Source of the DNA: Candidatus Abawacabacteria bacterium
GTDB lineage: Bacteria > Patescibacteriota > Gracilibacteria > RBG-16-42-10
Assembly: GCA_016207805.1 (NCBI GenBank)
Contig: JACQZO010000002.1
Coordinates: 1-64,000 of the forward strand
Direction: 5' to 3'
DNA length: 64,000 nucleotides
Position numbers and translations under genes: made by a program. Below the pieces are notes generated by a model that saw nothing but the letters and a program-made list of their open reading frames with translations, was not told where the DNA came from and did not search any database. Below, in pieces: positions 46,950 through 56,269 of the stretch; position 1 is the first letter of the stretch, and every line of letters begins with the position of its first letter.

Positions 46950-48065
46950 CTACCTACTGCTTTTTACCTTAGAAGTAGCTATATGTTCAATAGTGATCGG
47001 CATGCTTTCAATATCAATAGTGGTCGGTTTGGTATCTACCGTTACATTACTTGCTTTGGAAGCTTCTCTAGCCTTGTCTGCAATTTCTGCTAATAATTTA
47101 GGATTTTGTTTCAAAAATAATCTGGCATTTTCTTTGCCCTGACCAATTTTTAACTCACCATAGTTATAAAAAGCACCTGTTTTTTCGATAATCTGATACT
47201 TTGCTGCTATATCTAAAATATCGCCAGCTTTAGATATACCTTCATTATAAAGCATATCGACTTCAGCAGTACGAAATGGTGCCGCTACTTTGTTTTTGAC
47301 AATTTTGATTTTGGTTCGATTGCCAATAATTTCCCGTTGATCACCAGACCCAACCTCAATTTTATCTCCTTTGCGCACATCAATACGGACAGAAGCATAA
47401 AACTTCAAAGCATTACCACCGGTAGTGGTTTCTGGATTGCCAAACATTACCCCAATCTTTTGTCGTAATTGATTGATAAAAATGACAATAGTTCCTGATT
47501 TATTAACAATACCGGTTAATTTGCGTAAGGCTTGACTCATCAATCTTGCTTGCAAACCCATGTGTTGATCGCCCATTTCACCTTCGATCTCTGATCTAGG
47601 TACCAATGCTGCTACCGAGTCCACTACAATAATGTCTACGGCTCCGGAGCGTACTAATGTTTCAGTAATATCTAGTGCCTGTTCACCATTGTCTGGTTGA
47701 GAAATAAGCAAATTTTCTGTATCAACACCTAACTTTTTGGCATATTCAGGATCAAAAGCATGTTCAGCATCAATAAAGGCTGCTAAGCCACCATTCTTTT
47801 GACATTCAGCTACTATGTGAAGGCTTAAAGTAGTCTTGCCAGAAGATTCAGGACCAAATACCTCAATAATTCTTCCTTTCGGGACACCACCACCCAGAGC
47901 AATATCTAATGATAGGCAACCTGTAGGTAGCATTTCTACACTCACTTTATTGCCGTCAGACATAGTCATGATGGCGCCTTTACCAAACTGTTTTTCGATC
48001 TGGCTCATGGCCAATTCTATTGCCCGCTTCTTGTCTTTATTGATTGGGTTTTGTGTAGTAGCCAT
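46950..48065 (-). CDS. recA: Recombinase RecA
   Basis: 371 residues. Walker [34 protein letters not shown] and the loop-2 region [30 protein letters not shown] are all present. The C-terminal tail ([20 protein letters not shown] onward) is longer than in many species but acidic/polar as usual. It drives strand exchange and SOS signalling. A good promoter whose spacer is filled by an 18-bp palindrome lies directly upstream. TrpS follows with a 17-base gap. Confidence 0.98.
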   Translation of the reverse strand: MATTQNPINKDKKRAIELAMSQIEKQFGKGAIMTMSDGNKVSVEMLPTGCLSLDIALGGGVPKGRIIEVFGPESSGKTTLSLHIVAECQKNGGLAAFIDAEHAFDPEYAKKLGVDTENLLISQPDNGEQALDITETLVRSGAVDIIVVDSVAALVPRSEIEGEMGDQHMGLQARLMSQALRKLTGIVNKSGTIVIFINQLRQKIGVMFGNPETTTGGNALKFYASVRIDVRKGDKIEVGSGDQREIIGNRTKIKIVKNKVAAPFRTAEVDMLYNEGISKAGDILDIAAKYQIIEKTGAFYNYGELKIGQGKENARLFLKQNPKLLAEIADKAREASKASNVTVDTKPTTIDIESMPITIEHIATSKVKSSR

Positions 48066-48099
48066 AAAATAAATTAGTCAATTAGTAATAAACATTTGG

Positions 48100-48128
48100 A
48101 CTATAGGTGAGTCTAAACTCACCGTCAA
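48100..48128 (-). promoter_or_regulatory. recA promoter
   Basis: On the minus strand TTGACG (5/6), a 17-base spacer and TATAGT (5/6) lie about 34 bases before the recA ATG. The spacer is almost entirely an inverted repeat. Confidence 0.75.
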
Positions 48129-48135
48129 GGTGAGT
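48106..48135. promoter_or_regulatory. Palindromic operator candidate inside the recA promoter
   Basis: GGTGAGT-CTAA-ACTCACC (48106-48123) is a perfect 7+7 inverted repeat that spans the -10/-35 spacer. A third half-site, GGTGAGT at 48129-48135, lies just beyond the -35 box and gives an alternative pairing with the middle ACTCACC. The position suggests a repressor site, possibly an SOS box of unfamiliar sequence. No LexA gene is in the window. Confidence 0.6.
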
Positions 48136-48142
48136 GCTAAAA

Positions 48143-49141
48143 TTAGGCTAACTTTTTAATGTCTTGAGCCCTTTTTCGGTCACAAATAACTAAACCATCG
48201 GGCGTATTTACCACGATAATATTTTTCATACCAATCACTCTAATTTGCGTTGAGGTTTCATTTCTTAAATAGCTATCACTAACATCAAGTGTGCGGATTT
48301 TTTCATCATGAAATTCTCCGAGAGCAGAGAAATCTCCAACATCGCTCCAACCAAGATTATGTGCGGGGATAGTAGCAATAGTCTTGATTCTCTCAGAAAT
48401 ACCATAATCAAGTGATGTGGCGTCTACTTGATGATAAATCTGTTCCCAGTCAGTAAGGTTGGCACTTAATAATGAGTAGATATTAGGCAGAAGGTCAGCA
48501 AATAGCCGTAACATTGTACCCAGTGTCCACATATAGATTCCGCTATTCCAGAGGTATTTACCTGAGGCAACATACTCTTTTGCTTTTTCTATATTGGGTT
48601 TCTCAACAAATTGTTCTACGGCAAGTACGGGAACATCATTTTGCTGGCTCAACGCCTTTTGATTGTGAGCAATATAACCATAACCGGTTTCAGGATGAGT
48701 GGGGACTATACCAATAGTGACAAGATACTCGGGATTGGCCTTCAAAAATGCTTCACCATTTTGAATCAGGGTCCGAAACTCTTCTTCATTACTAATTCTG
48801 TGATCGCACGGGAGCATCACAATAACTTCATTAGCATCAATACCAGCTTTGTTCATCAGTAATTGGCTTAAGCAAATGGCAGCAGCATTATCACGTTTTG
48901 CAGTCTCTAAGATAATTTGTTCTGTATTTAGTTCGGGTAAATCTTTTTTCAATAAGTCGGCATGTTTGGCGTTGCCACTTAACCATACTTGATCCGGAGA
49001 AACTAAAGGTAGGACTCGTTCAAATGTGGTTCTCAGTAAACTTCGATCATCAAAAAGTGCTAAAAATTGTTTAGGCTTCTCCTCTGTGCTCAAGGGCCAA
49101 AGCCTTGTTCCGCCCCCACCAGCCATAAGTAATACCTGCAT
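48143..49141 (-). CDS. manC: Mannose-1-phosphate guanylyltransferase (nucleotidyltransferase domain only)
   Basis: 332 residues. The nucleotide-binding loop is MAGGGGTRLWPLSTEEKPKQ, with VMLPCDHRI, GYGYIA, FVEKPNIEKAKEYVASGKYL, WNSGIYMW and LGWSDVGDFSAL. It makes GDP-mannose for surface glycans. The C-terminal phosphomannose isomerase cupin of bifunctional ManC/AlgA is absent. A separate cupin is encoded divergently 166 bases away. It lies upstream of the recA promoter in the same orientation. Confidence 0.93.
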   Translation of the reverse strand: MQVLLMAGGGGTRLWPLSTEEKPKQFLALFDDRSLLRTTFERVLPLVSPDQVWLSGNAKHADLLKKDLPELNTEQIILETAKRDNAAAICLSQLLMNKAGIDANEVIVMLPCDHRISNEEEFRTLIQNGEAFLKANPEYLVTIGIVPTHPETGYGYIAHNQKALSQQNDVPVLAVEQFVEKPNIEKAKEYVASGKYLWNSGIYMWTLGTMLRLFADLLPNIYSLLSANLTDWEQIYHQVDATSLDYGISERIKTIATIPAHNLGWSDVGDFSALGEFHDEKIRTLDVSDSYLRNETSTQIRVIGMKNIIVVNTPDGLVICDRKRAQDIKKLA

Positions 49142-49227
49142 AAAATCATTAAAATTCCAGTCTCACTATAATCTAGAGCATTCTTTTTGGCGATGTTCAA
49201 TAGAAACAAAATTTTCATTTTCTTTAG

Positions 49228-49236
49228 TGGTAGAAT
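49228..49236 (+). promoter_or_regulatory. Possible extended -10 promoter of the cupin gene
   Basis: TGGTAGAAT fits TGnTATAAT with one mismatch. It would give a leader of about 65 bases before the cupin ATG. Confidence 0.35.
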
Positions 49237-49307
49237 AGTTATTCAGATGCACTTGTATTAGGCAAATATCTTAATATAGTTTACCACTGTGATTAATAAA
49301 CTTACAC

Positions 49308-49652
49308 ATGCATATTTTCCCGCAAAAAGCTAAAACAGTACCAGGCACCTATTATTTCGGTGAATTTGATGATAATCCCAAGGCACCTTTTAGTATTTCG
49401 TGGGCGAAATTAACCAGGAATAATTATCAAATGGAGAAGAAGCACTATCATACCAAACATCAAAAAGTTTTTGTTACTTTAGCAGGAGAAGGTTCTTTGA
49501 ATGTGAATGGTCAAGAGACAAAAATGGTTCCAGAAAAAATGATTCAAGTAGAACCTGGCGAAATCCATTTCCTGCAAAAGATAATTTCCGAAGAATTAGA
49601 GTTTATTGTTGTTCTGGCTGCGAAAGAGAATGATAAAGTGGTGATTGAGTAA
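49308..49652 (+). CDS. Small single-domain cupin
   Basis: 114 residues. The cupin core holds KHYHTKHQKVFVTLAGEGSL (metal-type His pair) and IQVEPGEIHFLQKI. The pattern resembles the PMI-type cupin of bifunctional ManC (HHH...EH...VVSG...; PPGEVH), though a general sugar-binding cupin is equally possible. It is divergent from manC. The Cys-rich CPR protein gene follows in the same direction after about 57 bases. Confidence 0.8.
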   Translation: MHIFPQKAKTVPGTYYFGEFDDNPKAPFSISWAKLTRNNYQMEKKHYHTKHQKVFVTLAGEGSLNVNGQETKMVPEKMIQVEPGEIHFLQKIISEELEFIVVLAAKENDKVVIE

Positions 49653-49709
49653 CATTTTGCATTAGGTGAGAAAATGGCTATGATAATCCCCAATTGTTAA
49701 TCATGTTCT

Positions 49710-51383
49710 ATGCTGGGCACTTGTAGACAATGTGAAACTCAATTTAAGATTAGTGAAACAGAAAAGTTTTTTTATCGAAAAGTTTCGCCAGTCATAAGAG
49801 GTGTTGTTTATCCGATTCCGGTCCCTACTTTGTGCTTGCTTTGCCGTGAACAGAGACGCCTAGCTTTTCGTAATGAGAGAAAGCTATATACTCGAAGGTG
49901 TCATTTTACGGGTAAAGAAATATTGTCTATTTACTCCTCTGACAAGCCTTATGTAGTTTATGATCAGGCAGTATGGTGGAGTGATCAATGGGATCCTTTA
50001 AATTATGGCAAAGAATACGATTTTTCTCGTTCCTTCTTTGCTCAATTTCAAGATTTATTACTAACTGTTCCGAAAATCGCTTTGGTGGTAGGTAAAAATG
50101 AGAATTCTTATTACAATAACTTTTTAGCCGACTGTAAGAATTGCTATATGATTCTAGGCTGGGGAGAATATTGTGAAGATTGTTATTATGGTAGATTTGT
50201 TAATAATTGTAAGGACTGTGTCGATATCACATATACCTATAATTCTCAGCTTTGTTATCAATGTATTGATGTCGATCAATGTTATAACTGCCAATATCTA
50301 ACATCTTGTAGAAGCTGTGTTGATTCATATTTTTTAGAGAATTGTATTAATTGCCAAAATTGTTTTGGTTGTCTTAACTTGAATAATAAGCAGTATTGTA
50401 TTTTTAATCAGCAATATACAGCTGATGGGTATGAGCAGAAGTTAAAGACTTTGCTGAACTTGACTTTCGAAGCTGTAGCACAGATAAAAGTTCAACTCGA
50501 TAATCTCAAAAGAACTGTGCCGCAAAAGTTTTATCATGGCTTTAATATTGAGAACTGTACTGGCGATTATTTACAGTCATGTAAAAATGCTCAACATTGT
50601 TTTTCTGTGAATAGTTTAGAAGATACACTAAATATTTCTGATTGTTTTGAAATGACCGATTCAATGGATTGTACTATTGCTGGTGGCAATGACTCGCAAC
50701 TTTCATATGAGTGTACCAGCTTTACTGGTCAATCCTGTTCTTTTGTAAATTTGTCTTGGTATTGTAACAATCTCATGTATTGCCAAGAGTGTTTTAACAA
50801 TTGTGCTAATTGTTTCGGCTGCGTAGGTCTCCGGCATAAGGAGTATTGCATCTTAAATAAACAATATACCAAGGAGCAGTATGAAGAATTACTACCCAAA
50901 GTTATTGCCCATATGCAGAAAACAAAAGAGTGGGGAGAGTTTTTCCCTATTGAATTATCAGCATTTGCTTATAATGAAACATTAGCTCAAGAATATTATC
51001 CACTGACTCGAGAGCAGGTAGTAGGAAATAAATGGAACTGGAAGGAAAACGACAGTAAGGAATGTCAAGTGCAGACATATGAGGTTCCTATGGATATTGA
51101 GCTGGTGAGCGATGCTATTTGCCACAATATTCTGGCTTGTGAAAAATGCACCAAAAATTATCGAATTGTAAAACCAGAACTCGCTTTCTATAGAAGAATG
51201 TCTTTGCCCATTCCCAGGCAATGTCCTGATTGTCGTCACCAAGTTCGCAATGAACGTAAAAATCCTAGAAAGTTATGGACTAGAGTGTGCATGAAATGTA
51301 ATAAAACTCTTCAGACCACTTTTGCTCCCAATCGGCCTGAAGTTATTTACTGTGAAGACTGCTATTTGCTGGTCACTTATTAA
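49710..51383 (+). CDS. CPR-type Cys-rich protein with terminal zinc ribbons and internal repeats
   Basis: 557 residues with several dozen Cys. The N-terminus (CRQCETQF, LCLLCREQRRLAFRNERKLY, TRRCHFTGKEI) and the C-terminus (CEKCTKNYRI, CPDCRHQVRNERKNPRKLW, TRVCMKCNKTL) are mirror versions of the same double zinc-ribbon unit, including FYRK/FYRR and the NER(K)...LxTR motifs. The middle is a ladder of short Asn/Cys repeats (NCKDCVDITY, DQCYNCQYLTSCRSCVDSYF), likely a beta-helix. It contains a duplicated block: NCQNCFGCLNLNNKQYCIFN and NCANCFGCVGLRHKEYCILN, each followed by QYT...YE. Similar proteins are widespread in CPR genomes, often mis-annotated (from memory, as CAIB/BAIF family). No function is known to me. 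No signal peptide, so probably cytosolic. Confidence 0.8.
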   Translation: MLGTCRQCETQFKISETEKFFYRKVSPVIRGVVYPIPVPTLCLLCREQRRLAFRNERKLYTRRCHFTGKEILSIYSSDKPYVVYDQAVWWSDQWDPLNYGKEYDFSRSFFAQFQDLLLTVPKIALVVGKNENSYYNNFLADCKNCYMILGWGEYCEDCYYGRFVNNCKDCVDITYTYNSQLCYQCIDVDQCYNCQYLTSCRSCVDSYFLENCINCQNCFGCLNLNNKQYCIFNQQYTADGYEQKLKTLLNLTFEAVAQIKVQLDNLKRTVPQKFYHGFNIENCTGDYLQSCKNAQHCFSVNSLEDTLNISDCFEMTDSMDCTIAGGNDSQLSYECTSFTGQSCSFVNLSWYCNNLMYCQECFNNCANCFGCVGLRHKEYCILNKQYTKEQYEELLPKVIAHMQKTKEWGEFFPIELSAFAYNETLAQEYYPLTREQVVGNKWNWKENDSKECQVQTYEVPMDIELVSDAICHNILACEKCTKNYRIVKPELAFYRRMSLPIPRQCPDCRHQVRNERKNPRKLWTRVCMKCNKTLQTTFAPNRPEVIYCEDCYLLVTY

Positions 51384-51389
51384 GTTCTA

Positions 51390-52268
51390 TCACTTAAAGT
51401 GGCTTACAACTTGTGAAAGCAAAAACTGTAATTCATTGTCAGTTTTTTGCCGATAGAGCGCTCTTCTGTCTTCATTGTGAAACTTAAGCATGTTATCAGA
51501 AATAATGATAGAACTTTCTTTTCCTAATTTTTTCTTTTTCAACTGGTGCCGTAGTTTCAGGGGTAACTGAACTGCTGAATTAAGCAGTTGACTAATATAA
51601 TGTGCTTTTCTTGGCAATGAATAAGCACTTTCTGGAAAGGGGAAATTTGGTAAAAATTGGTGTAGCCATTGATTACTCAACCACCATGACACTCTAGGTG
51701 TCGCGAATAGGGGAATTACTTGCGCTGTCCAATAGAGTAAATAAATATCATTTGGTATCGCTATTTTTGACATGTCCAAAGCGTTTTCGGTTACAAGAAA
51801 ACTTAAGCATATTTGCTCTTCAACATGTCCAGGTTTTCGCCTTATGCCAGCAAGTTCCAAGGCAGCGGTTAATTTCAGTCTGGCCCACCATAATGTTTGA
51901 GGGGCAGTGATTACTAATAAATCAATGTCGCTAGTTGGTTTTAAAGCTCCTAGGGCATAAGAGTTTACTAGTAAGATATCTTTTATCTCAGGAATTTTGT
52001 TAGCTATCACTCTTAGGACATCAATTTTCTTTCCTAGACCAGCTTGTAATTGAGTATGGGCTGACTTTTGTTTGGTATTACGATTTTTTTCAAAGCTGAG
52101 GTTATCCCCATAAAGTGCTAGGCACTGTTGCCACTCAGCATCTGATAGAACTGCTTCATAGGTAAGGCTTCGAATATGACTAAGTTCATAGGAACCATTA
52201 ATGGCTCTAAAAAAAGCAATTGGCGTTAAGAAAGCAAGTAACTTTTCGGTAGGGAGTGAAACTAGCAT
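51390..52268 (-). CDS. Nucleotidyltransferase-fold protein
   Basis: 292 residues. The MNT-type motif ALGALKPTSDIDLLVITA (GxxxxxSDxDL) gives the catalytic Asp pair of the polymerase-beta-like superfamily. The rest is helical and unrecognised. Substrate and any toxin-antitoxin role are unknown; it lacks an obvious HEPN partner. The HIT-family gene lies 3 bases upstream in the same operon. It converges on the Cys-rich gene with a 6-base gap. Confidence 0.7.
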   Translation of the reverse strand: MLVSLPTEKLLAFLTPIAFFRAINGSYELSHIRSLTYEAVLSDAEWQQCLALYGDNLSFEKNRNTKQKSAHTQLQAGLGKKIDVLRVIANKIPEIKDILLVNSYALGALKPTSDIDLLVITAPQTLWWARLKLTAALELAGIRRKPGHVEEQICLSFLVTENALDMSKIAIPNDIYLLYWTAQVIPLFATPRVSWWLSNQWLHQFLPNFPFPESAYSLPRKAHYISQLLNSAVQLPLKLRHQLKKKKLGKESSIIISDNMLKFHNEDRRALYRQKTDNELQFLLSQVVSHFK

Positions 52269-52271
52269 GCA

Positions 52272-52709
52272 TTACAAGTTACTAAAAGCGCTTTTTAGAT
52301 GATTGCTCAAAGCAGCAAAAGTGGTGTCTTCCAATTCATTGCTAACATTTAGATCGGGTGCCAGTGGCCATCCTTTATCAATAAAATTCCTACCAGAAAA
52401 ACTTTTAGTGCTTGAATATCGAGGGAATATATGAAAATGAACTTCAGGATCTACCATCATGAGCATTAAATAATTAATCTTCTCATAATTAAACAATTCC
52501 TTGAGGACATGCTCTACTTCTTTGATGATACCGCCTAGTTCAATGAAACTAGCAGAAGACAAGTGGGAGAAGGCAGTAACGGGCTCTTTTGAGATGAGGA
52601 TTAATGAACCTAAAGTTACTTGTTTCGGTCTACATAAAAGCTGCCAGCTTTTATATTCTTTAATCATACTTGCGGGGTAGCCGAACTTTTGTAGCGTTAC
52701 ATCCATCAT
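52272..52709 (-). CDS. HIT-superfamily protein
   Basis: 145 residues. The histidine-triad region reads VDPEVHFHIFPRYS, which fits HxHxxxxxx of HIT hydrolases and transferases. Upstream residues (TLGSLILISKEPVTAFSHLS, ELGGIIKEVEHVLKELF) fit the HIT fold order. HIT proteins hydrolyse or transfer nucleoside-phosphate groups. It is probably co-transcribed with the nucleotidyltransferase 3 bases downstream. It could start at the second Met. Confidence 0.75.
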   Translation of the reverse strand: MMDVTLQKFGYPASMIKEYKSWQLLCRPKQVTLGSLILISKEPVTAFSHLSSASFIELGGIIKEVEHVLKELFNYEKINYLMLMMVDPEVHFHIFPRYSSTKSFSGRNFIDKGWPLAPDLNVSNELEDTTFAALSNHLKSAFSNL

Positions 52710-52736
52710 AATTAATGGTAAATAATTAGTCTCACA

Positions 52737-53417
52737 TTATTTCCAAGCCAATCTATAACCAAAACCCCTTACTGTTTGTAAGTACTGCTCATCTTTATGA
52801 TAATGCTTTTGTAGCTTTTTTCGTAAAAAGTTTATATAGACATCAACTTTGTTAGTGAATGGATCGGCATACATATCCCAAATGTTTTCTAAAATTTCAG
52901 ATCGAGAAAAAACTTTTTCTGGTAATTGTAGAAAAAGATTAAGCAGCTGAAACTCTTTGGGAGAAAGTTGTAATAGATGGTCATGAATATAGGCCGTTTT
53001 GTTTTTTTCGTCCAAACGCAAATTGCGATACATAATTAGTGAATGCACGATTGGTTTTGCTTTGCGGCGATTCAAGGCATGTAAGCGTGCAAGTAATTCA
53101 CGATGATGTGTGTTCTTGCCAATCATGTCATCGGCCCCAGATTCTAGTGCCACAATCTTGGTATAGGGATCATCTAGTAAGGAATAAATCAGCACAGGAA
53201 TATCATGGCCTCGCATTCGCACTTCACGACAAATGGCCAAACCATTGGTTTCTTGCAAAATCAAATCTAACACCAAGCAATCATAATGTGTGGTGCCTAG
53301 TAAATAGAAAACTTCATCTTTTCTACTTGCGATATCAATGACGTGGTGGGCGTCGGCGAGCTCTCTTTTTAGTGTGTAGGCCACTTCAGGTTCGTCTTCG
53401 ACAAAAAGTATTTTCAT
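52737..53417 (-). CDS. OmpR/PhoB-family response regulator
   Basis: 226 residues from the start MKILFVEDEP; an in-frame Met eight residues upstream would spoil the canonical receiver start. Asp51 (CLVLDLIL) is the phospho-acceptor and GADDMIGKNTHHRELLARL holds the conserved Lys. The winged helix has LLNLFLQLPEKVFSRSEILE, VDVYINFLRKKLQKHY and VRGFGYRLAW. No kinase is adjacent. It lies between clpC and the HIT gene on the minus strand. Confidence 0.92.
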   Translation of the reverse strand: MKILFVEDEPEVAYTLKRELADAHHVIDIASRKDEVFYLLGTTHYDCLVLDLILQETNGLAICREVRMRGHDIPVLIYSLLDDPYTKIVALESGADDMIGKNTHHRELLARLHALNRRKAKPIVHSLIMYRNLRLDEKNKTAYIHDHLLQLSPKEFQLLNLFLQLPEKVFSRSEILENIWDMYADPFTNKVDVYINFLRKKLQKHYHKDEQYLQTVRGFGYRLAWK

Positions 53418-53469
53418 ATAAGAGCTCTGTGATCGCCCCAACTATACAATATCTTTCCTTAAAAGAAGA

Positions 53470-56121
53470 TTAAACTTTTACTTTTTTCCTAGTAATCCGC
53501 TTTTTCTTAAGTTGCTTTGCTGTGCTTTCTTCTGAAGGTAGGCCACCTTTTACTTTGAACTCTAATTGAGTTTTTTCTTTGTTAACATCAAATTGCACGG
53601 TGGCATGAGGTTGGATAATGCCTGACAGTAAGCCATCTGATAAAGAGTCTTCCACATATTCTTGAATAGCTCTACGCATTGGTCTGGCACCAAATTCGCT
53701 ACTATATCCTTTCTCAATCAGTAGAGTCTTTGCCTTGGGGGTAAAAGTTAGCGTCAAATGATGATCCTCTAAACGCTTATGTAGTTTCGCCAATTCTAGA
53801 TCAACAATTTTACTAATATGATCTTTGGTTAGAGGACGGAAGACTATCGTTTGATCAATACGATTCAAAAACTCAGGCGTAAAATGTTCTTTTAGTTCAG
53901 TCAAAACGGTATCTTTAATTTTGTCATAATTCTTTTCTTCTTGAGTTGTATCCTCACTATTATCAAAGCCAATTTTAGCAGCTTCTCTAGTTAGCTTCTG
54001 GGCGCCAATATTAGAAGTCATAATAATGATGGTATTTCTGAAATCTACTTTTCTGCCTCTACCATCAGTTAACCGACCTTCTTCAAGTATTTGCAATAAA
54101 AGATTAAATACATCGTGATGAGCCTTTTCTATTTCATCGAAAAGCACAATAGAATATGGTTTGCGTCGAACCGATTCGGTCAACTGTCCACCTTCTTCAT
54201 AACCGACATATCCGGGAGTAGCACCTACTAAGCGAGAAACATTATGTCTCTCCATAAATTCACTCATATCAACTGTCACCATAGCTTCTTCACTATTAAA
54301 TACCTCTTTTGCTAAGGCTTTTACTAATTCTGTTTTTCCTACGCCTGTGGGACCTAAAAAGATAAATGACCCAATCGGTCTTTGATGGCTCGCTATCCCC
54401 ACACGTGAACGACGAATTGCCCGAGCAATAGCATGAATGGCTTCATCTTGACCAATTACTTGTTTTTCTAAGGCTTTTTCTAAATTTTGTAAGCGTTCAC
54501 TTTCCGTTTTCAATAGGCGAGTAATGGGAATACCTGTCATTAGTCCAATTACATGAGCAATGTCTTCAGTTAATACTTGTTGATCAGCATGTGGGGTTGA
54601 GACCGTCGCTGCTTTTTCTGACTTAATTTCTTCGTTAAGTAATACTTCTTGTTCTCGCAAGCTTGCTGCTGTTTCGTAATCTTGCTCAGCTACCGCTTGT
54701 TCTTTTTGCCCGATAAGTGCTGCTAGTTTCTTCTGTAACTTCTTGAGATTGTCGGTAGTCCTGTAAGAGCGAATGCCTTTTTGTGAAGCAGCTTCATCAA
54801 TAAGATCAATCGCTTTATCAGGTAAAAAACGGTCACCAATATAGCGCTTCGACATATACACTGCAGCCTGAATGGCTTCATCAGTAATAGTCAGCTGATG
54901 ATGAGTTTCAAATGCTTTTTTTAATCCTTTCAAAATTTGCACGGCATCTTCTGGGGTTGGTTCTTCAACTACCACTGGTTGAAAGCGTCTCTCCAAGGCG
55001 GCATCGTTTTCAATATATTTACGGTATTCATCTAAAGTGGTGGCGGCAATTACTTGTATTTCTCCCCGGGAAAGTGAGGGCTTTAAGATATTGGCCGCAT
55101 CCATTCCACCTTCTGAACTGCCAGCACCAATTATAGTATGAAATTCATCAATGAAAAGAAGAATATTACCAGCATCTTTAGCCTCGTTAATCACTGCTTT
55201 GATACGTTCTTCGAATTCTCCACGGTATTTTGTACCGGCTACTAAAGCAGCCATATCTAAAGTAAGTATGCGCTTTCCTAATAAACTGTCCGGTACTTCC
55301 TCTTGCACAATTTTTTGAGCCAAGCCTTCAGCGATAGCGGTTTTTCCTACCCCCGGTTCACCAATTAAAATAGGATTGTTCTTGGTGCGTCGATTAAGAA
55401 TACTAGTTACACGAGCAATCTCTTTTTCACGACCAATAATTGGGTCGAGCTTTTTACCGTTTCTTGCCTGGGCTGTAAGGTCAATCGTAAAATAGTTTAG
55501 CGCCGGAGTGTCACCAGGTTCACGTTTCTGTTTCCTATCAGCCACAGCTGCGCGACTATTTCGATGTTTCGATGGTTGCTGCATTTGATTGAAAATGCTT
55601 CCTAAGAAATTACCAAAGAATGCTTCCAAAGGATCATTCTTTGGATCATTTTCTTGTGTAGCTGGCGCATTGCTTTGTTGCTGGAACAACTTTTCAATCT
55701 CTTCCCGAATTCTAGTTGGTGAAACGTTAAGGCTTTCTAATACTGATGCTGCTGCTGTCTGTTTTTGACCGACTAAAGCTAATAATAAATGTTCGGTGCC
55801 CACATTATTATGCCCATATTTAAATGCTAGCGCAGTGGCATTCTCAATAATTTGTTTAGCTAATTCGGAAAGGCCATTTTTTAAAACATCTTTATCGGGA
55901 ACCTGATGACCGGTACGAGTATTGAGAATTTGACTAACACTGTCTTTTGAGATACCTAAATTTTGTAGAATTACACTCCCTAGGCCATTTTGCTGATCGA
56001 GAATACCAAGCAAAATATGCTCAGTGCCAATAAAGGGTAATTTCATTTGTGCAGCTTCTCTCTGAGCAACAATTAAGGCTTGTTTGGCCTCTGAAGTAAA
56101 CTTGCTAAAAAAATCATTCAT
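53470..56121 (-). CDS. clpC: ATP-dependent Clp protease ATPase subunit ClpC
   Basis: 883 residues. Two N-terminal Clp repeats ([41 protein letters not shown]). AAA-1 has [14 protein letters not shown] and [15 protein letters not shown]. The UVR/M region [24 protein letters not shown] segment ([19 protein letters not shown]) places it in ClpC rather than ClpB. AAA-2 has [15 protein letters not shown] and [16 protein letters not shown]. It unfolds substrates for ClpP, which is not in the window. A promoter and a CIRCE-like palindrome lie upstream, so it is probably part of the HrcA heat-shock regulon. Confidence 0.96.
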   Translation of the reverse strand: MNDFFSKFTSEAKQALIVAQREAAQMKLPFIGTEHILLGILDQQNGLGSVILQNLGISKDSVSQILNTRTGHQVPDKDVLKNGLSELAKQIIENATALAFKYGHNNVGTEHLLLALVGQKQTAAASVLESLNVSPTRIREEIEKLFQQQSNAPATQENDPKNDPLEAFFGNFLGSIFNQMQQPSKHRNSRAAVADRKQKREPGDTPALNYFTIDLTAQARNGKKLDPIIGREKEIARVTSILNRRTKNNPILIGEPGVGKTAIAEGLAQKIVQEEVPDSLLGKRILTLDMAALVAGTKYRGEFEERIKAVINEAKDAGNILLFIDEFHTIIGAGSSEGGMDAANILKPSLSRGEIQVIAATTLDEYRKYIENDAALERRFQPVVVEEPTPEDAVQILKGLKKAFETHHQLTITDEAIQAAVYMSKRYIGDRFLPDKAIDLIDEAASQKGIRSYRTTDNLKKLQKKLAALIGQKEQAVAEQDYETAASLREQEVLLNEEIKSEKAATVSTPHADQQVLTEDIAHVIGLMTGIPITRLLKTESERLQNLEKALEKQVIGQDEAIHAIARAIRRSRVGIASHQRPIGSFIFLGPTGVGKTELVKALAKEVFNSEEAMVTVDMSEFMERHNVSRLVGATPGYVGYEEGGQLTESVRRKPYSIVLFDEIEKAHHDVFNLLLQILEEGRLTDGRGRKVDFRNTIIIMTSNIGAQKLTREAAKIGFDNSEDTTQEEKNYDKIKDTVLTELKEHFTPEFLNRIDQTIVFRPLTKDHISKIVDLELAKLHKRLEDHHLTLTFTPKAKTLLIEKGYSSEFGARPMRRAIQEYVEDSLSDGLLSGIIQPHATVQFDVNKEKTQLEFKVKGGLPSEESTAKQLKKKRITRKKVKV

Positions 56122-56146
56122 AATTTGGGGGATTATTGGAGGGTGA

Positions 56147-56173
56147 TTAGCACTCTGACAATTATACTGCTAA
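56147..56173. promoter_or_regulatory. CIRCE-like operator upstream of clpC
   Basis: TTAGCACTC-N9-TACTGCTAA matches CIRCE perfectly in one half and 7/9 in the other. It overlaps the clpC -10 box just as the perfect site does at groESL. Confidence 0.7.
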
Positions 56174-56188
56174 CTATATTATTTGCAA
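56161..56188 (-). promoter_or_regulatory. clpC promoter
   Basis: On the minus strand TTGCAA (4/6), a 16-base spacer and a perfect TATAAT, about 40 bases before the clpC ATG. The -10 is embedded in the CIRCE-like palindrome. Confidence 0.7.
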
Positions 56189-56238
56189 TCCTTACAAATA
56201 ATATATTCTAATTTTCTTCATTCATTTGCTATTTTTCT

Positions 56239-56264
56239 GCACGCTTCGGCTTGCTGAATTTTTT
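56239..56264 (+). terminator. Terminator-like hairpin with TTCG loop, no plus-strand gene before it
   Basis: GCACGC-TTCG-GCTTGC (one mismatch) is followed by TGAATTTTTT on the plus strand. On the minus strand there is no T run. All annotated genes nearby are on the minus strand, so its transcript, if any, is unknown. Confidence 0.35.
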
Positions 56265-56269
56265 ATTCA

